This document shows positions 13,115 to 25,762 of a DNA stretch of 64,000 nucleotides, one piece after another (the first letter of the stretch is position 1; every line of letters starts with the position of its first letter). The stretch comes from Jacaranda mimosifolia. Lineage: Eukaryota > Streptophyta > Magnoliopsida > Lamiales > Bignoniaceae. The stretch covers positions 3,684,501 through 3,748,500 of the forward strand of contig CM032131.1 of the NCBI GenBank assembly GCA_018894105.1. The letters run 5' to 3'. A program made the position numbers and the translations under genes. Below the pieces are notes generated by a model. That model did not search any database and was not told the DNA's origin. It saw only the letters and a program-made list of their open reading frames with translations.

Positions 13115-14887
13115 GCAAGTAACCCTCACAAAATTTCAACATTCTTCTTGGTTGGTGAAAATTTTCCTCCATTGGAATTGAATTTCATAGGAAGAATCTT
13201 TACATATGCAACAATTATCAAGTGAAAAACCAACTTTCTTTGGAAATGATTACCTATATGTAGTACCAGTTATCAAGATAAACTTTTTCAATTATAAATA
13301 TTTTTTTCTTTTCAGGATGTGGTACTATATATGTAGTCCAGTTATCAATCTCTTTTCTACTTTGGATGGGGGATTACATATGCAGTTAATTATCAATCTC
13401 TTTGCTTTTTTGGATGGAGGATTACATATGCAATCCATATATCAATCTTTTCTTTGGTTTCCTTTGTCAGATTTATCAATCTTTTTTTTTGGATTTGTTT
13501 TGTTATTTTCAAGGATTACTTTCACATTAAGACCAAACAACTTTTTCTTTTGTTATGTTTGAGGATTACAATCCAATTAAAAACCAAAGAACTTTTTCTT
13601 TTGTTATATTTGGGGATTATGTTCCAATCAAGACCAAACAACTTTCTTAACCCCATTTCTTCTCCCCTAAACTGAAGGAAAAGACAAGAAACACTAATAT
13701 TGCATAGGTTGGATATGTACAAGTCTTCCACTTATATGATTCATGTTCAAGGAAGCAAAAACAAGAACAAGGTTTTCTATTTCCATTTTTTTGATATCAA
13801 CAAGTTAAAAGTAATAGCACGACAGTGAGTTAATTGGAGTCACACTATTTTCTAACTGTACTATGTATTTATATTTATTTTTTTATATGAATTGTCAAAC
13901 TCTGAGAATCATGTTAATGAGCATGATGATTAACTAATTTTTACAACATCAATAGTTGGATTTCATTCTGTTAATGAATGAACTTCCATTACATAATAAC
14001 ATCATGAACTAATTTGATACTTTCATGACATACAGTTACAGAGGACTAATCTAGTTCTATTTTTTCATGTCAACTTATCTACTCAACCTTATAACCAAGA
14101 AATATTGTCTACGCTCTTACATAAAGTATTCCCAATGAGGATTATAAACATTTCTATATTTTCATGTAGAGTAAAATTTTTAAGTTTTTATGTTCAAGTT
14201 CCAAATCATATAGTAACATGTGATAATCATGATAATGATAATGACAATCGTTTTAATTGGCATTTATAATGATCAAATGTTTAGCCAAAAAATTCTTCTC
14301 CATTGACCACTACACATGTTTAAGAATAGTAAAAATTTAACTGAAGAGACAAAATAAGGTTCCAGTTGAGATGCCCCGTTGTGGTTCTAAGGAACTTAAG
14401 GATTGAAAAAATGCACATAATTTACCTGCATTATATATTAGAAAGGACGAAATAATAATCTAAAGTGTGATAATCATGCGAATGATAATGACTTCAGTTG
14501 GCCTTGAAAATAATGATTTTCTTTTGTAGCGACTTGAACATGTTAAAAGCACAAGTAAACAACTAATCAAAATGAATATATACACACATATACACCACAA
14601 ACTAACACTTACATAAAGTTGCTCCTAGTCAATCTTGATTATTGGAGTTATATGAATTTGCATTTGAGAAAACTGTCATCTTCTCAATATCTGTTCCGAT
14701 CAATGCTAAATTAGCTTTACCTGTATCGATATTAACAATCTCATTGTACTACACCTTTTCAATAAATATATAAATCTTCTCAAGACTCTAATTAGGGGTT
14801 GCATTTATTGCTTTTGATATTCTTTTGAACTTTGAGTTTCCTTCCTTGGAAACTAAAATTTTATTTCGCATCAAAGATTTGCTTAGG

Positions 14888-15152
14888 ACATTCTTCGACC
14901 GAAAGCCAATAGAATTGGAAAAATCAAAAGTATGAGAATAGTTCCAACTAAGAACGAGACTTTAACAATTCTCGGCCAAAAGTCCACATCAGAAGAAAAC
15001 TTTAATTCAAAATGGTAGAATCATCAGAACTATTTTTTGATGTTGCAGGTTGAATCTCTTCTACATCCACCTCAATATCGATGTAAGCTGGAGATGAAGA
15101 TGTGGAAGGATTAGTTGTTGGCAATGGGACAGTAGAGGGTGTGAAAGCCATG
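14888..15152 (-). pseudogene. Second, broken copy of the small membrane-type frame
   Basis: Starts MAFTPSTVPLPTTNPSTSSS and stays close to the copy at 12716-12991 for about 50 codons, including the upstream in-frame residues (SILAINYSAAITDFL). It then meets a stop after a deletion of roughly 30 bp that shifts the frame. The hydrophobic tail is still visible in the DNA but out of frame. Probably inactive. Confidence 0.5.
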
Positions 15153-15960
15153 AGGAAATCAGTGATTGCAGCAGAGTAATTAATGGCAAGGATGCTTGAA
15201 AAGTTTAATTTTGATATTCTTCTTCAAATATTCCTACACACCACATATATATATATATATGCAAGTAGCTCACATAGAATTTCAACTTTGTTTTTGATTG
15301 GTGAAATTTTTTCTTCATAGGAATTGAATTAAATAGGAAGAATCTTTGCATATGCATCAATTGTCAAGCTAAACACCAACTTTCTTTGGAAAATATTACC
15401 TATATGTAGTACTAGTTATCAAGCTAAACTTTTTCAATTATCAATCTTTCTTCTTTTTTGAATGTGGTACTACGATGCAATCCAATTATCAATCTCTTTT
15501 TTCTTTGGATAGAGGATTACATATGCAGTCCATATATCAATCTTTTCTTTGGATTTCTTTTGTCGGGTTTATCAATCTTTTTTTGGGGTATCTTTTATTA
15601 TGTTTAAGGATTACTTTCCAATTAAGACCAAACAACTTTTTCTTCTGTTATGTTGACAATTACGTTCCAATTAAGACCAAACAACTTTTTCTTTTGTTTT
15701 GTTTGGGGATTACGTTCCAATTAAGGCCAAACAACTTTCTTAACCACACTTCATCTCCCCCCAAAACAAGAAAGAGACAAGAAACATTAGAATTGTATAT
15801 GTTGAATATGTACAAGTTTTCCACTAACATGATGCATATTCTAGGAATCAAAAACAAATACAAGGTTAACTTTTTCCATTTTTTTTATATCAATAAGTTA
15901 AAAGTAATGGCACCACATTGAGTTAATTGGAGTCACATTATTTTTTAATTGTACTATGTA

Positions 15961-16602
15961 TGAAGGAATTCATTTCCTTTGGATGCACTGTTTGGTTAGG
16001 ACTAATCCATAAAGTTTGGGTGTTAAAGGAATTCATTTCCTTAGGATGCACTATCTGAAGGTTTGACCTTAGTCATTTAAAAGGTTGGATTTTCTACTGT
16101 ACCCTCAAAAGTCAAAGTTTAGTCCTATGTGCCATAAAGGACTGAGTTTTGGGGTTGAGCTCGTAAAAGCTAAGGTTTAGTCCTTCTATATTGTAAAAGA
16201 TTATGTTAGGATTGCTCTCGAAAAAAATTTGGGTTAGAATTTTTCCCGTAGAAATCTATGTAATAGGTTAGATTTCAGCTTATAAAAAAAGTTGGTATAG
16301 TGTTTTTTTCCAAAATCCTAAGTTGCAAAGCTTAGGTAGAGCAGTAGGATCATTAGGTCCGAAGCTCTCTAAATTTCTTATGTTCTTTACTTGCCTTGTT
16401 CTTCGCTATCACTCATTGCTTACTTATTGACTACTATATTTTACATTGTATATTGTTTTGCTACTAATCAATAATCTTTTTGAGTGCTGCAAGTATTAAA
16501 CTAGCAAAATCATGAAGCAATCATTCTTGTTGATATTTCTGCCGTGCGAAAAAAAGTCGAAGTAGCATAATTCACCCTCCTATTTTGGTTAACTCAATAC
16601 CA
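15961..16602 (+). repeat. 5' LTR remnant, 5'-truncated
   Basis: Matches the 3' LTR from about 26460 to 27129, including the duplicated TGAAGGAATT(C/T)(A/G)TTTCC motif and the shared end 'aatacca / tatacca'. The first 700 bp of the LTR are missing and the sequence starts exactly where the third 2.1-kb repeat copy breaks off. Confidence 0.85.
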
Positions 16603-16605
16603 AAA

Positions 16606-16621
16606 TTGGTACCAAAGCAGG
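16606..16621 (+). other. Primer-binding site
   Basis: TTGGTACCAAAGCAGG lies 3 bp after the LTR end at 16602. It is one base off in its core from the initiator-tRNA-Met complementary site usual for plant copia elements (TGGTATCA...). Confidence 0.7.
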
Positions 16622-16665
16622 TTCTCTACATGTGAGAGCTTCACAACTTGAGTGTAAGATTCGAT

Positions 16666-18180
16666 ATGGCTACCCCAAAACTTCATGCAGAAGGTTTATC
16701 TCACAATAGAGTTGTCTCTATCCATGGAACAAACTATCCTAGCTGGAAGAAAAAAATGCAAAAATATATCATTGCTCAAGATTTTGATCAGTGGACAATC
16801 ATTACCAGTAGACCATTCATTCCAACCATAGAAGATGAAAATAGCCTAAGGAGCAAAACTTGGTCAGAATATAATGCTGAAGATAAGAGATAAATTTTTC
16901 TTGATGCCAAAGTTGAAAACATCGTAGCATGCTCTCTCACAAAGGAAGAATGCAATAGACTAGGCTCTAGTTAAAATGCCAAAGAAATGTGGGATTTGCA
17001 GTATGTTACTCATAAAAAAATGAATCAGGTTCGGACTGAAAGGATTAGTATCTTGGTACATAAATATGAGATGTTTACAATGAGGTCTAAAGAGAACATC
17101 AAGCAAATATATTCAAGGTTTATGGAACTTATCAATCCTCTCAATGCATTTGGTAAAGCATTCTCTAAAGAAGAGAGAGTAAGGAAACTCCTAAAGTCTT
17201 TGCCTAGAGAATGGTTACCCAAGGTTACAACAATCTAGGAAGTAAAGGATCTAACTAAACTAACTATGTCTAAACTTATTGGTTCACTGACATCACATGA
17301 AATAATGATGCTAGCCAAGGAGTTGCTTGCTAAAAGCAAAAGAGAAAATAATATTGCATTTAAGAAAACAAATGAAGATCAATCTGAGGAAGATAATACT
17401 TACAACAATGATGAGAATGAGGAAGAAATTATGCCCATTACGAGGAGATTAAAGTTCCTCAACAAAAGAAAGTAAATTTTTTAAAAAATAAGGAAGGATG
17501 CAAGCTTAGAAAAAGAGAGAATCAACCGAAATCTTTTAATTAGTTACCTACTATGGATGCCACAAGCCTGGATATGTTCGTCCAAATTACCCTGAGTTAA
17601 AGAAAGCTTTCAAGAAGAAGAAGCAACATAGAGCTATGGAAGCTACATGGGATGTTGATGAAGAGGAATGAGATGAGGAATGATCAAATAGTGAATTCAC
17701 AAATGTTTACTTTATGCAACAAACTAAGGAACATTCTGACTTTAACTCTAACTATGATATTACCTGTGATGATGATTTTGAAGATGAATTTCATGTTGCT
17801 ATTGAGGAATGTAAAAAGTATTTAGAACGTTTAGCTATGAAAAATGATCTCTTGACGAAAATTGTTCAACATTGTTCTGTTGAAAACAAAGCTTTTGAGA
17901 AAAGAATCAATAATAATATGCATTTGAAATTGAGGTAGAAGTTATCCAAACTGAAAATCTTTCTCTGAAGGATCAAATCAATGATTTAATGCTTTCTTTA
18001 TCTACTGCCAATGCTGAGACTGATGCTCTTCTAAAGGAAAAATCCTCTTTGAAAGGAAAAAAAATGATTGATTGCAATTGTAAAGCTCTCGAAGAAGAAA
18101 ATCTCTTATTGAAAAACTAAATTCGTGAACTAGAAAAGAATCTTGGAAAGTTTACTATGGGAAGAGATAACTTAAATAAG
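16666..18180 (+). pseudogene. SIRE-like gag relic
   Basis: The start at 16666 (MATPKLHAEG) is preferred over the upstream in-frame Met at 16648 because it matches the position of gag starts after the PBS. The frame breaks at 16893 and resumes in pieces at 16987-17238 (…SRFMELINPLNAFGK… SLPREWLPKV) and 17266-17475. A zinc-knuckle relic lies at about 17550-17600 (YYGCHKPGYVRPNY), with the first Cys, the His and the last Cys all replaced. A coiled-coil-like gag tail follows (17714-18120). It could not give a working capsid protein. Confidence 0.8.
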
Positions 18181-18439
18181 TTACTTGGTACACAAAATAC
18201 TTCTTTGGGTAAAGTTGGAATTGGTTATGATAGAAACTTTAAGAAATTGGAGAAACTTCTATTACTTCCTTTTATTGTGGAAAGATAGTCACAAGACTAA
18301 GTCATTCTCAATCAAGAAGGAAAAGGCAAAAGCCAATTATGAATGGGTATTGAAATCTAAGTTGGCTAACCCTCAAGGACCCGAAGAACATTTGATACCT
18401 AAACTCAAAAAACAACTCTTTGATTGCAGGACTTTTCAA

Positions 18440-21400
18440 GATGCTCTAAAACTAGAAATAAATGGTTCCTGGACAATGGTGCCTTATACATATGATTGGT
18501 GATCCAATAAAATCTTTGGAAATCAACAAATTAAATTTGGGAATGTTAATTTTGCTGACAATACTCGAGGAAAAATAGTGAACTACATAATTATGAAAAA
18601 ATCCTCGTTGTTTTGAAAATTACATATACCCCAGCCCTAATGTTTACTGTCGTTAACAATATAGTCCAACCGTTACTCGCTATTAGGGATCTGTCTATGC
18701 ACCATTAAAGAAATAGGTGAAGTTCTGAAATTGCCCTTATGCCGACTAACTTCAATTTTGACCATTTTTAACCATTTTTGGGGGGATAAAAATACCCTTA
18801 AGGACTTTACTATAAGATATTAAGAATTTTAAGGTTGTATTTATAATAATTTTGTTATGTAATATTTAAAATAATTATAAATATACATATATCTATACAT
18901 ATAAATAAACATATGCATGAAAATATATACATACATATATATGTGAATATAGATGCATATATATATATATATATCTTACACACATATAAATAATATAGAT
19001 TAAATAATACATATAACTAACACACACACACATATATATATACATATTTACTCATCCCCGTCCTCACCACACCACACTACACTGCTCGCCTGGCCATGGC
19101 TAGATCTATGTTGGCTAGATCTGGCTTAGCCATCTAGCCATGGCCATGGCAAGCAGAAGGTTGGGGAAAGGATGGGGCAAACTTGAACATGGTAGAAGGT
19201 CATGGGGGGATCAACTGAAGAGGGTAGGGAGAATACGGGCTAGCCCCAATCATGGCTCCATTCTGAGAGAAGGTTTAGGGGAGTTAGGGAAGATGAAGAG
19301 AAGGGGTTGAGGGGTCAAAGGCGGCCATGGCGAAGGAGAAGTTGCTGCCTATTTCTTTTTAATATATACTTATTTTTCTTAATTAATATATATTAACATA
19401 TTTAGTTCTTAATTAATAAATAAATTTAATTAAATTAATTTACATGTATTTATAATTTAGCATTATTAAATATAGAATTTAAGATTACATTGTTAAAATG
19501 ATAGTTTTTTTTTTAAAATTAATTACTTATTTTATTGTTAATTAAAAAACTAACAAAATTTAATTAATTATATTAGATATTTTTATTATTTTAGTTATTG
19601 AGTATGTAATTTAAAATTATTAAGATTATGATTATCTAAAATGATAGATTTTTATCTTTATTTTACTTATTTTACTTAATTAATAAGTAATATAATTAAA
19701 TCTAAATTTAGTAAAGTTATTAAAATAATTCACTCTTAAAATTATGAAGTTATATTGTATAAGATAAATTTATTGTAAGTTACATTTAAAATTATTAAAA
19801 TTATTAAAGTTATATTATATATAATATAAATTTTTTATTTTATTTTTATTTTGCAAGATTATTAAAATAATATTTTCTAAGGGGATAAATTTAAATTTTT
19901 AAAAAGTTTAAGGTGATAAAAATGTATAAACGTATAAATCTTCACAAATTTAAAAATATTACAAATTGGTCCAAGGGTGTTTCTATCTTTTAATATTTCT
20001 ATCAATTTTTCCATTTTTTTCTCTTTTTTTTTCAATTCTTAATGGAAGGGCATTTTGGTTATTTGCACTTTTCATCAGTATTACATTTTAGTTTCAAAGT
20101 TCAGGGGGTTAATTTAATTTTCAGAATAATAAGGATTTTTTTGGTAATTTGGCCAAACCTCAAAGGGTTTGGAATGTAATTCACCCGAGGAAAAATTATT
20201 GGAATTGACAAAGTTGGAAAAGACTCTTCCATGATTATCAACGATGTATGGCTAGTTGAAGGACTAAAGCACAACCTGTTTAGCATAAGTCAACTAATGG
20301 TATTGGCTATTGCGTCGACTAGAAACCTCACAAGTGCACTGTACTAAAGGATAAAAAACCAATCTTTATTGCACTAACAGAAGGAATGTATTCTGCACTT
20401 ACCATGGTGGTCTCTCAAATCAAAACATGAAATGTTTAACAGTTGAAGAGCCAAGTTGGATATGGCACAAAAGACTTAGACATGTTAATATGTAACTTAT
20501 CTCCAGAGTTTCAAGGAACATATTGTCAAAGGAGTTCCTGAGCTAAAATTCATGAAAGACAAATTGTGTGATGCATGTCAGAAAGGAAAGCAAACAAAGT
20601 CCTCATTTAAAGTAAAAAATATGGTAAGTACTTCTAGACCATTGGAATTACTACATCTTAAACCTTTTTGGTCCAATGAAAATAGGCACTATCAAAGGCA
20701 AAAGGTATGCTTTTGTTATTGTTGATGATTATTCTAAATACACATGGGATATATTTCTTGCAAACAAGAATAATGGATTAAATGCTTTCATATTTCTCAC
20801 TAAGAAGTTGCAAAACGAAAAAGGATATTTTTTTGCGAAACTAGAATTGATCACGATACTAAATTTGATGAGTATAACTTTGCATCTTTTTGTGATCAAC
20901 TAGGATACATTCAAAATTTTGTTGCACCTAGAATCCTTAGCAAAATTGTGTTGTTGAAACAAAGAATCGTGTGCGGATTGAAATGGCTAGAACAATGATT
21001 AATGAATACAATTGTCCTAAATTATTATGGGTAGAAGTTGAGAATACTGCATGTTATGTGTCTAATAGAGTTATTACTAGACCTATTTTGAATAAAACCC
21101 CTTTTGGATTATGGAGAGGCAAAATTCCTAACATTTATACTTGAACGTTTTTATTGCAAATGCTTTATTGTAAATAATCATGATCCTATTGCAAATTTTG
21201 ATTTCAAAGTGTATAATGGGTACCCCATGCTTAGTAAGGCATACAAGGTCTATAACAAAAGGAAGAAAGTATTTTAATAGTCTATGCATATAAGGTCTTT
21301 AGGCATGTATCTTTTGATGAAACTAACCCTTTTGAAGCCAAGGAACACTTGAGCAAAGATAAGGAAGATGTTATTCCCCCTATTGCAATGAATAAAAAAA

Positions 21401-23160
21401 GAATGGAAGTAAGGACTGAAATCAAAATCAATGAAGAAGAAAGCTCTCATTCCAAACAACCAAAAGAGAATACTTTCAAAGAGATGGATGACGTAAGAAC
21501 TACAATAGTAAGAAAATCCCATTAAGTATCAAATCATCCTGTATCACAAGTTATAGGCAACTTATGAGATGGAATAAGGACAAGATCATCCTCCAGACAA
21601 GAAAAAGCAAACTATGCTTTTCTATCAATCATCGAATCAACAAGTATTAAAGAAGCCCTTAATGATAAATTATGGGTAGATGCTATGAAAGAGGAGCTAG
21701 CACAATTTGAAAAGAACAAGGTTTGGAATTTTGTTGAGAGATCAAATGTCCATTCAGTTGTTGGAACAAAATGGGTATTCAGAAATACACTCAACGAGAT
21801 GGAAAACCTCCTAGAAAAAAAAGCTAAACTAGTCGCCAAGGGATATAGTCAAGAAGAAGGAATTGATTATGATGAGACATTTGCACCAATTGCGAGATTA
21901 GAATCTATCTGAGTGTTACTTGCTTTTGTATCTCACAAGTAATTCACTTTGTATCTGATGGACATTAAAAGTGCCTTCTTGAATAGATTCATCAATAAAG
22001 AGGTCTATGTTAAACAACCTCCTAGCTTTGAGGTAGAAGAACCTCCTAAACATGTCCACAAACTCAGCAAACCGCTCTATGGTTTGAAACAAGCCTGCAA
22101 GCTTAGTATGAAAGTTTGAGTAAGTTTTTGATAATCAAAAGATTCTCAATAGGTACAATTGATATTACACTATTTATCATAAAAGTCATAATGATGATAT
22201 ATTGCTTGTGCAAATCTATCTTGATGATATCATATTTGGAGCAACTAACAATCACTCATGTAAAGAGTTTACTAAGTAGATGAAGGAAGAGTTTGAAATG
22301 AGCTTCATGGACGAGCTACCTACTTCCTTAGTTTACAAGTAAAATAGTCTAAAAAAGGCAATTTCATTTGATAACCCAAATATACCAAGGAGCTACTAAA
22401 GAAGTTTAGGATGAACAATTGTAAGAAAGCATTGACTCATATGAGCATAACAATTAAACTTGATAAAGATGAAGCTAGCAAACAACTGATACGAAAAGGT
22501 ATCAAGGTATAATTTGTAGTCTTTTATATCTAATTGCCAGTAGACCTGACATCATGTTTGCTACTTGCAGGTATGCTCGATTTTAATTTAATCCTAAGGA
22601 ATTTTATTTAATTGTTGTTCAATGCATATTCAAATTCTTACTGGAACTATTGATTGTAGTTTATGTTATCCATCATGCAAAGAATTTGAAATTATTGGTT
22701 ACACAGATGCTGATTATATTGGATGCAAATTTGATCGTAAAATTACTAATGGCATGTGGTAATTCTTAGGAAAGAGTCTCATTATATGGTTTAGTAAGAA
22801 AAAAAAAAAAAATCTCTTTCTACTTTTGAAATTGAATATATTGCATTAGGCAATTGCTATGCACAAATTTTCTAGATGAATCAAACTTTATATGACTATG
22901 GATTGGTGTTTAGCAATGTTCCTATATACCATGATAATACGAGTGTTATAAACATCACCAAGAATCTAGTCCACCATTCTCGAACTAAGCATATTAAAGT
23001 AAAACATCATTTTATTCAAGATTATGTGAACAAAGGAGATATATGTGTACGTCTTGTGAGCACTAAATTCAGTTATCAGACATATTCACCAATCCCTTCA
23101 CTAAAGATTGCTTGGCAAAATTCAAAATCGACTGGGGAAAGTGAAAATCAATCAAATCAC
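18440..23160 (+). pseudogene. SIRE-like pol relic (protease, integrase, RT, RNase H)
   Basis: The order is that of copia pol. The protease site near 18465-18485 reads D-N-G where D-S-G or D-T-G is expected. The coding line is cut at 18576 by a Mutator-like element and resumes at 20197 (…WLVEGLKHNLFSIS). Integrase core: 20676-20903 (VIVDDYSKYTW) and on to about 21150 in shifted frames. RT: 21685 to about 22340, with stops at 21910 and 21940, an FLN segment, and a YLDDIIFG catalytic box at about 22217-22240 in a shifted frame. RNase H: about 22640-23080, ending in the 876-type frame at 22876 (HHSRTKHI). Several single-base frameshifts, plus an A14 run at 22798-22812. Confidence 0.85.
18577..20185. 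mobile_element. Mutator-like (MULE) non-autonomous DNA transposon, 1609 bp
   Basis: Flanked by an 11-bp direct repeat CGAGGAAAAAT (18566-18576 and 20186-20196) that restores the retrotransposon reading frame across the site. The ends are related inverted repeats: left AGTGAACTACAT, right (rc) GGTGAATTACAT, both followed by similar blocks (AAAAAATCCT, TGAAAATTA, ACCCC, and a TGCCCTT box about 160 bp in). Target duplication of 9-11 bp plus long TIRs is the Mutator signature. No transposase is visible. The interior is AT-rich except for a GC-richer block at about 19050-19350. Confidence 0.85.
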
Positions 23161-23420
23161 AGAAAGAAATATATAAAGAACTGCATTATTGGTAAAAATC
23201 ACTATGTTGGGATACACACTTTAAGTTTAAATTGTTTTGTGCGGGAAAATTGTTGAAAATTGATTAGTCTTTTCAATTGCTTGTTTTGAATTCATAATTC
23301 AAATTTTATCTTATTAGTATGTCTTAGTAACTATTATTGGCCAGCAAACCTTAAATGGTCACTGGTAAGGAAAAACTGACTTTACATTCTTTTACCCAAT
23401 GGTTAAAATGATTTACCTAC

Positions 23421-25011
23421 ATGCATATTTATAATTTTGCCCCACGACTTATTAAGAAAACCAATTTGAATCACAACACATCATTCACTCATTTAATTCG
23501 AACATTTGCACTCTCTCTCCCTCTCTCATTCTCTCTCGATCTTCACAAAAAAAAAATGGGCAGAGCCAAGAGAAAGGCTATTGCCAAATCAACCGTCCGT
23601 TCACCTATTAGATAACCATAACTATCAAAACCAATCAAGAGTTTGAATATCGATGAGGAACCTGAGCCCTCACCAGCCTAATTGAAAGTTTTGTATCCAA
23701 AAAAATCTGAAGGAACACCAACAAAAGGAAAATTGAAGGAAATCGTCTTTGAAACCGCGACTAAACCGAATCAAAGAGTTGTTTTGATAAGAGCAAAAGT
23801 AAGAAAATTGAAGGAGAAACATAGAGATCTGTTAGCGAAAAAGGGTCAACTCGTAGTGAAGAAAAAGTGAAATAGAAGGAACAATTTTAAGAAAAAGGAA
23901 GTGGTGATTCAAAAGAGGAAGAAAAGCTATTTTTGAAGCATTTCTTAACTGAAGATTGCCTAATTGAACTTTAAAATAAATATAAAGGAAAGAAAGTCGA
24001 ATATAACAGGTCAATTAACTTCTCTTATCTCTAATACTAAATTACATGAGATGATTAAGAAAGCAGGAATGGATTCGGATGAAAATTGAGGAGTTTTATC
24101 TAACCTGAGTTAGTTCTTAAGTTACTTGTGAATATGGCCCCCAGTAAGGAAAAAGAAAATCCCATGGTTGAGTTGTATATGAATGGAACCCATATAAAAA
24201 ACTAATGGTTCAGAAACTTGTAAGATTTTAGGTTGTGAAAATGATAGGTACGAGTGTTTTGAGATGGAGTGGTGTAATGAAGATTACTTTAACAAGGATT
24301 CTACAAAGATGATTTGGAAAGGCAAAGGATTTGACAAATATGTTGGTGGACAAGCCTATAATGGAATAAATATCGAAAATAAAATGCTTCACCAAAGATT
24401 TTTGATACTGTTTTATGCTACACTGGGCTCAGCCATACAATCAATATAAATTTCATGACAGTTTGTTTGATAAATATTACTTTAAGTAGATAGGTAAACT
24501 TGGGCTACCTCATTATCAAGAACATCATATATTATTTTACAAACAAGGCCAAGGTATTAGCGTATGGGATGCTCTTTACAAGAATATTCGAGGAGTTCAA
24601 AGTTGAATTGCTTGAGAATATGAAAGAGTTTAGGAGCAAGATGTAGAAACAAATGATGAACACCACAATTTTTGTGAAAAGGGGTTCTATTAGAGGAAGA
24701 AAGGTGACTAAGGGACACAAAATGAGGATCCCTTAATCATTTATAAACACAAGGTGGTTGGAAAAAGAAAGCCTGTGGAAGAGGATACTAAAACACAAGA
24801 GAAAGAAGAAGCTGAATCTGAGAATTCAAGTGAGGATGATAAGGACTTTAAGAAGGAGGAGGAGCTAATGAAGGAGATTGATGACAAAAAAGAGACAATG
24901 CTTACCCTTCTTAAAGTTGTGAACACCAAGGTTGACTATTTTTTTAACTGGATAATTTTACTTTTTCTTTTATGCTGGATATTCTCTATTCTTAAATGTT
25001 GGGTGTGTTAA
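23421..25011 (+). pseudogene. Envelope-like region of the SIRE-type element
   Basis: Fragments of reading frame after RNase H, where SIRE-lineage elements carry an extra envelope-like ORF. Pieces: 23556-23615 and 23682-23870, both very Lys/Arg-rich; 24264-24449; and 24754-25011. The last has a long acidic and lysine-rich stretch likely to form a coiled coil (about residues 10-55), then a hydrophobic segment (WIILLFLLCWIFSIL, about 65-80). Stops and frameshifts separate the pieces. The name 'envelope-like' rests on position and layout in this lineage; a role in cell entry is not proven for the family. Confidence 0.6.
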
Positions 25012-25762
25012 TAGTTTAATGTTAGATATTATCCTCTACTTGTTCAATATCTCTATCTGTTTGGTTTAATAAGATTGAAAGTCTTACAAATGGTTTAGTA
25101 TGATTATTACGTGATGCTTATGATATGCTTTGGATGAAATTCTGATGCTCTGATAGGTTATTTTAATAAATTATGATCAAATAACTTCTTCTTCTTTTTT
25201 TCTTTTCACTTTAATGCATCATGATACATTATGCTATGATTTTTTGATATCTTGCACTTAGAGACATATATCAATTATGTTCTAAAATTAATCTTTTGGC
25301 TCTAGATATCACAATTTGCTCTGAGGAAATTTATACTCTGATTACTCCAAATATTTTGATTTCTCTAAAAGCTTTGAATTAATTGAGAAATTCATTTGAT
25401 AAGGCTATGATACTACAATTTTGACGATGATATGCTCATGCTTTGTCTCACTAAGTTAATGATTCCAGATGCTCTGCTTACTAGGATATTGTGCTTAATT
25501 GGATCATCGAACTATTGAATTGATCATAGCTCTCAAATAAAAAAAATGATATAATACAATAATTGAGTTGTTTTCTCAAAGGTTTCCCAAGAAACTAGTT
25601 GTTCTATTATAAATTTAAGGGGAGCAAAGATGAAGAAAATCTGTCGTCTAGTGAGAGATATTGGATTCCTTGAAAAAAGCTCTGTAAGTATTCCTTTACG
25701 CTTATTTGGTTAAAATTCTTTTTGGAATATTTAGTTGTTTGTCATTAATAAAAGACAGATAT

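Larger units (their letters stand above)
11018..15960. repeat. Head-to-tail repeat of about 2.1 kb, 2.3 copies
   Basis: Copies start at about 11018, 13113 and 15259, each with a version of GCAAGTAACCCTCA, then a block encoding 'ttcttcttgattggtgaaa' and repeated 'ggattacatatgcagt' short subrepeats. Copies 1 and 2 are about 2.09 and 2.15 kb and end in an AC/AT microsatellite just before the next copy. Copy 3 stops at 15960, where a retrotransposon LTR fragment begins. Copies 1 and 2 carry a related minus-strand frame. I do not recognise the family; no terminal repeats or transposition proteins are visible. Confidence 0.8.

Noticed and set aside
11018..15960. Plus-strand frames (11074-11426, 13206-13675, 15475-15921)
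   Set aside because: They read through T-rich subrepeats of the 2.1-kb unit; they differ in frame between copies and look non-coding.
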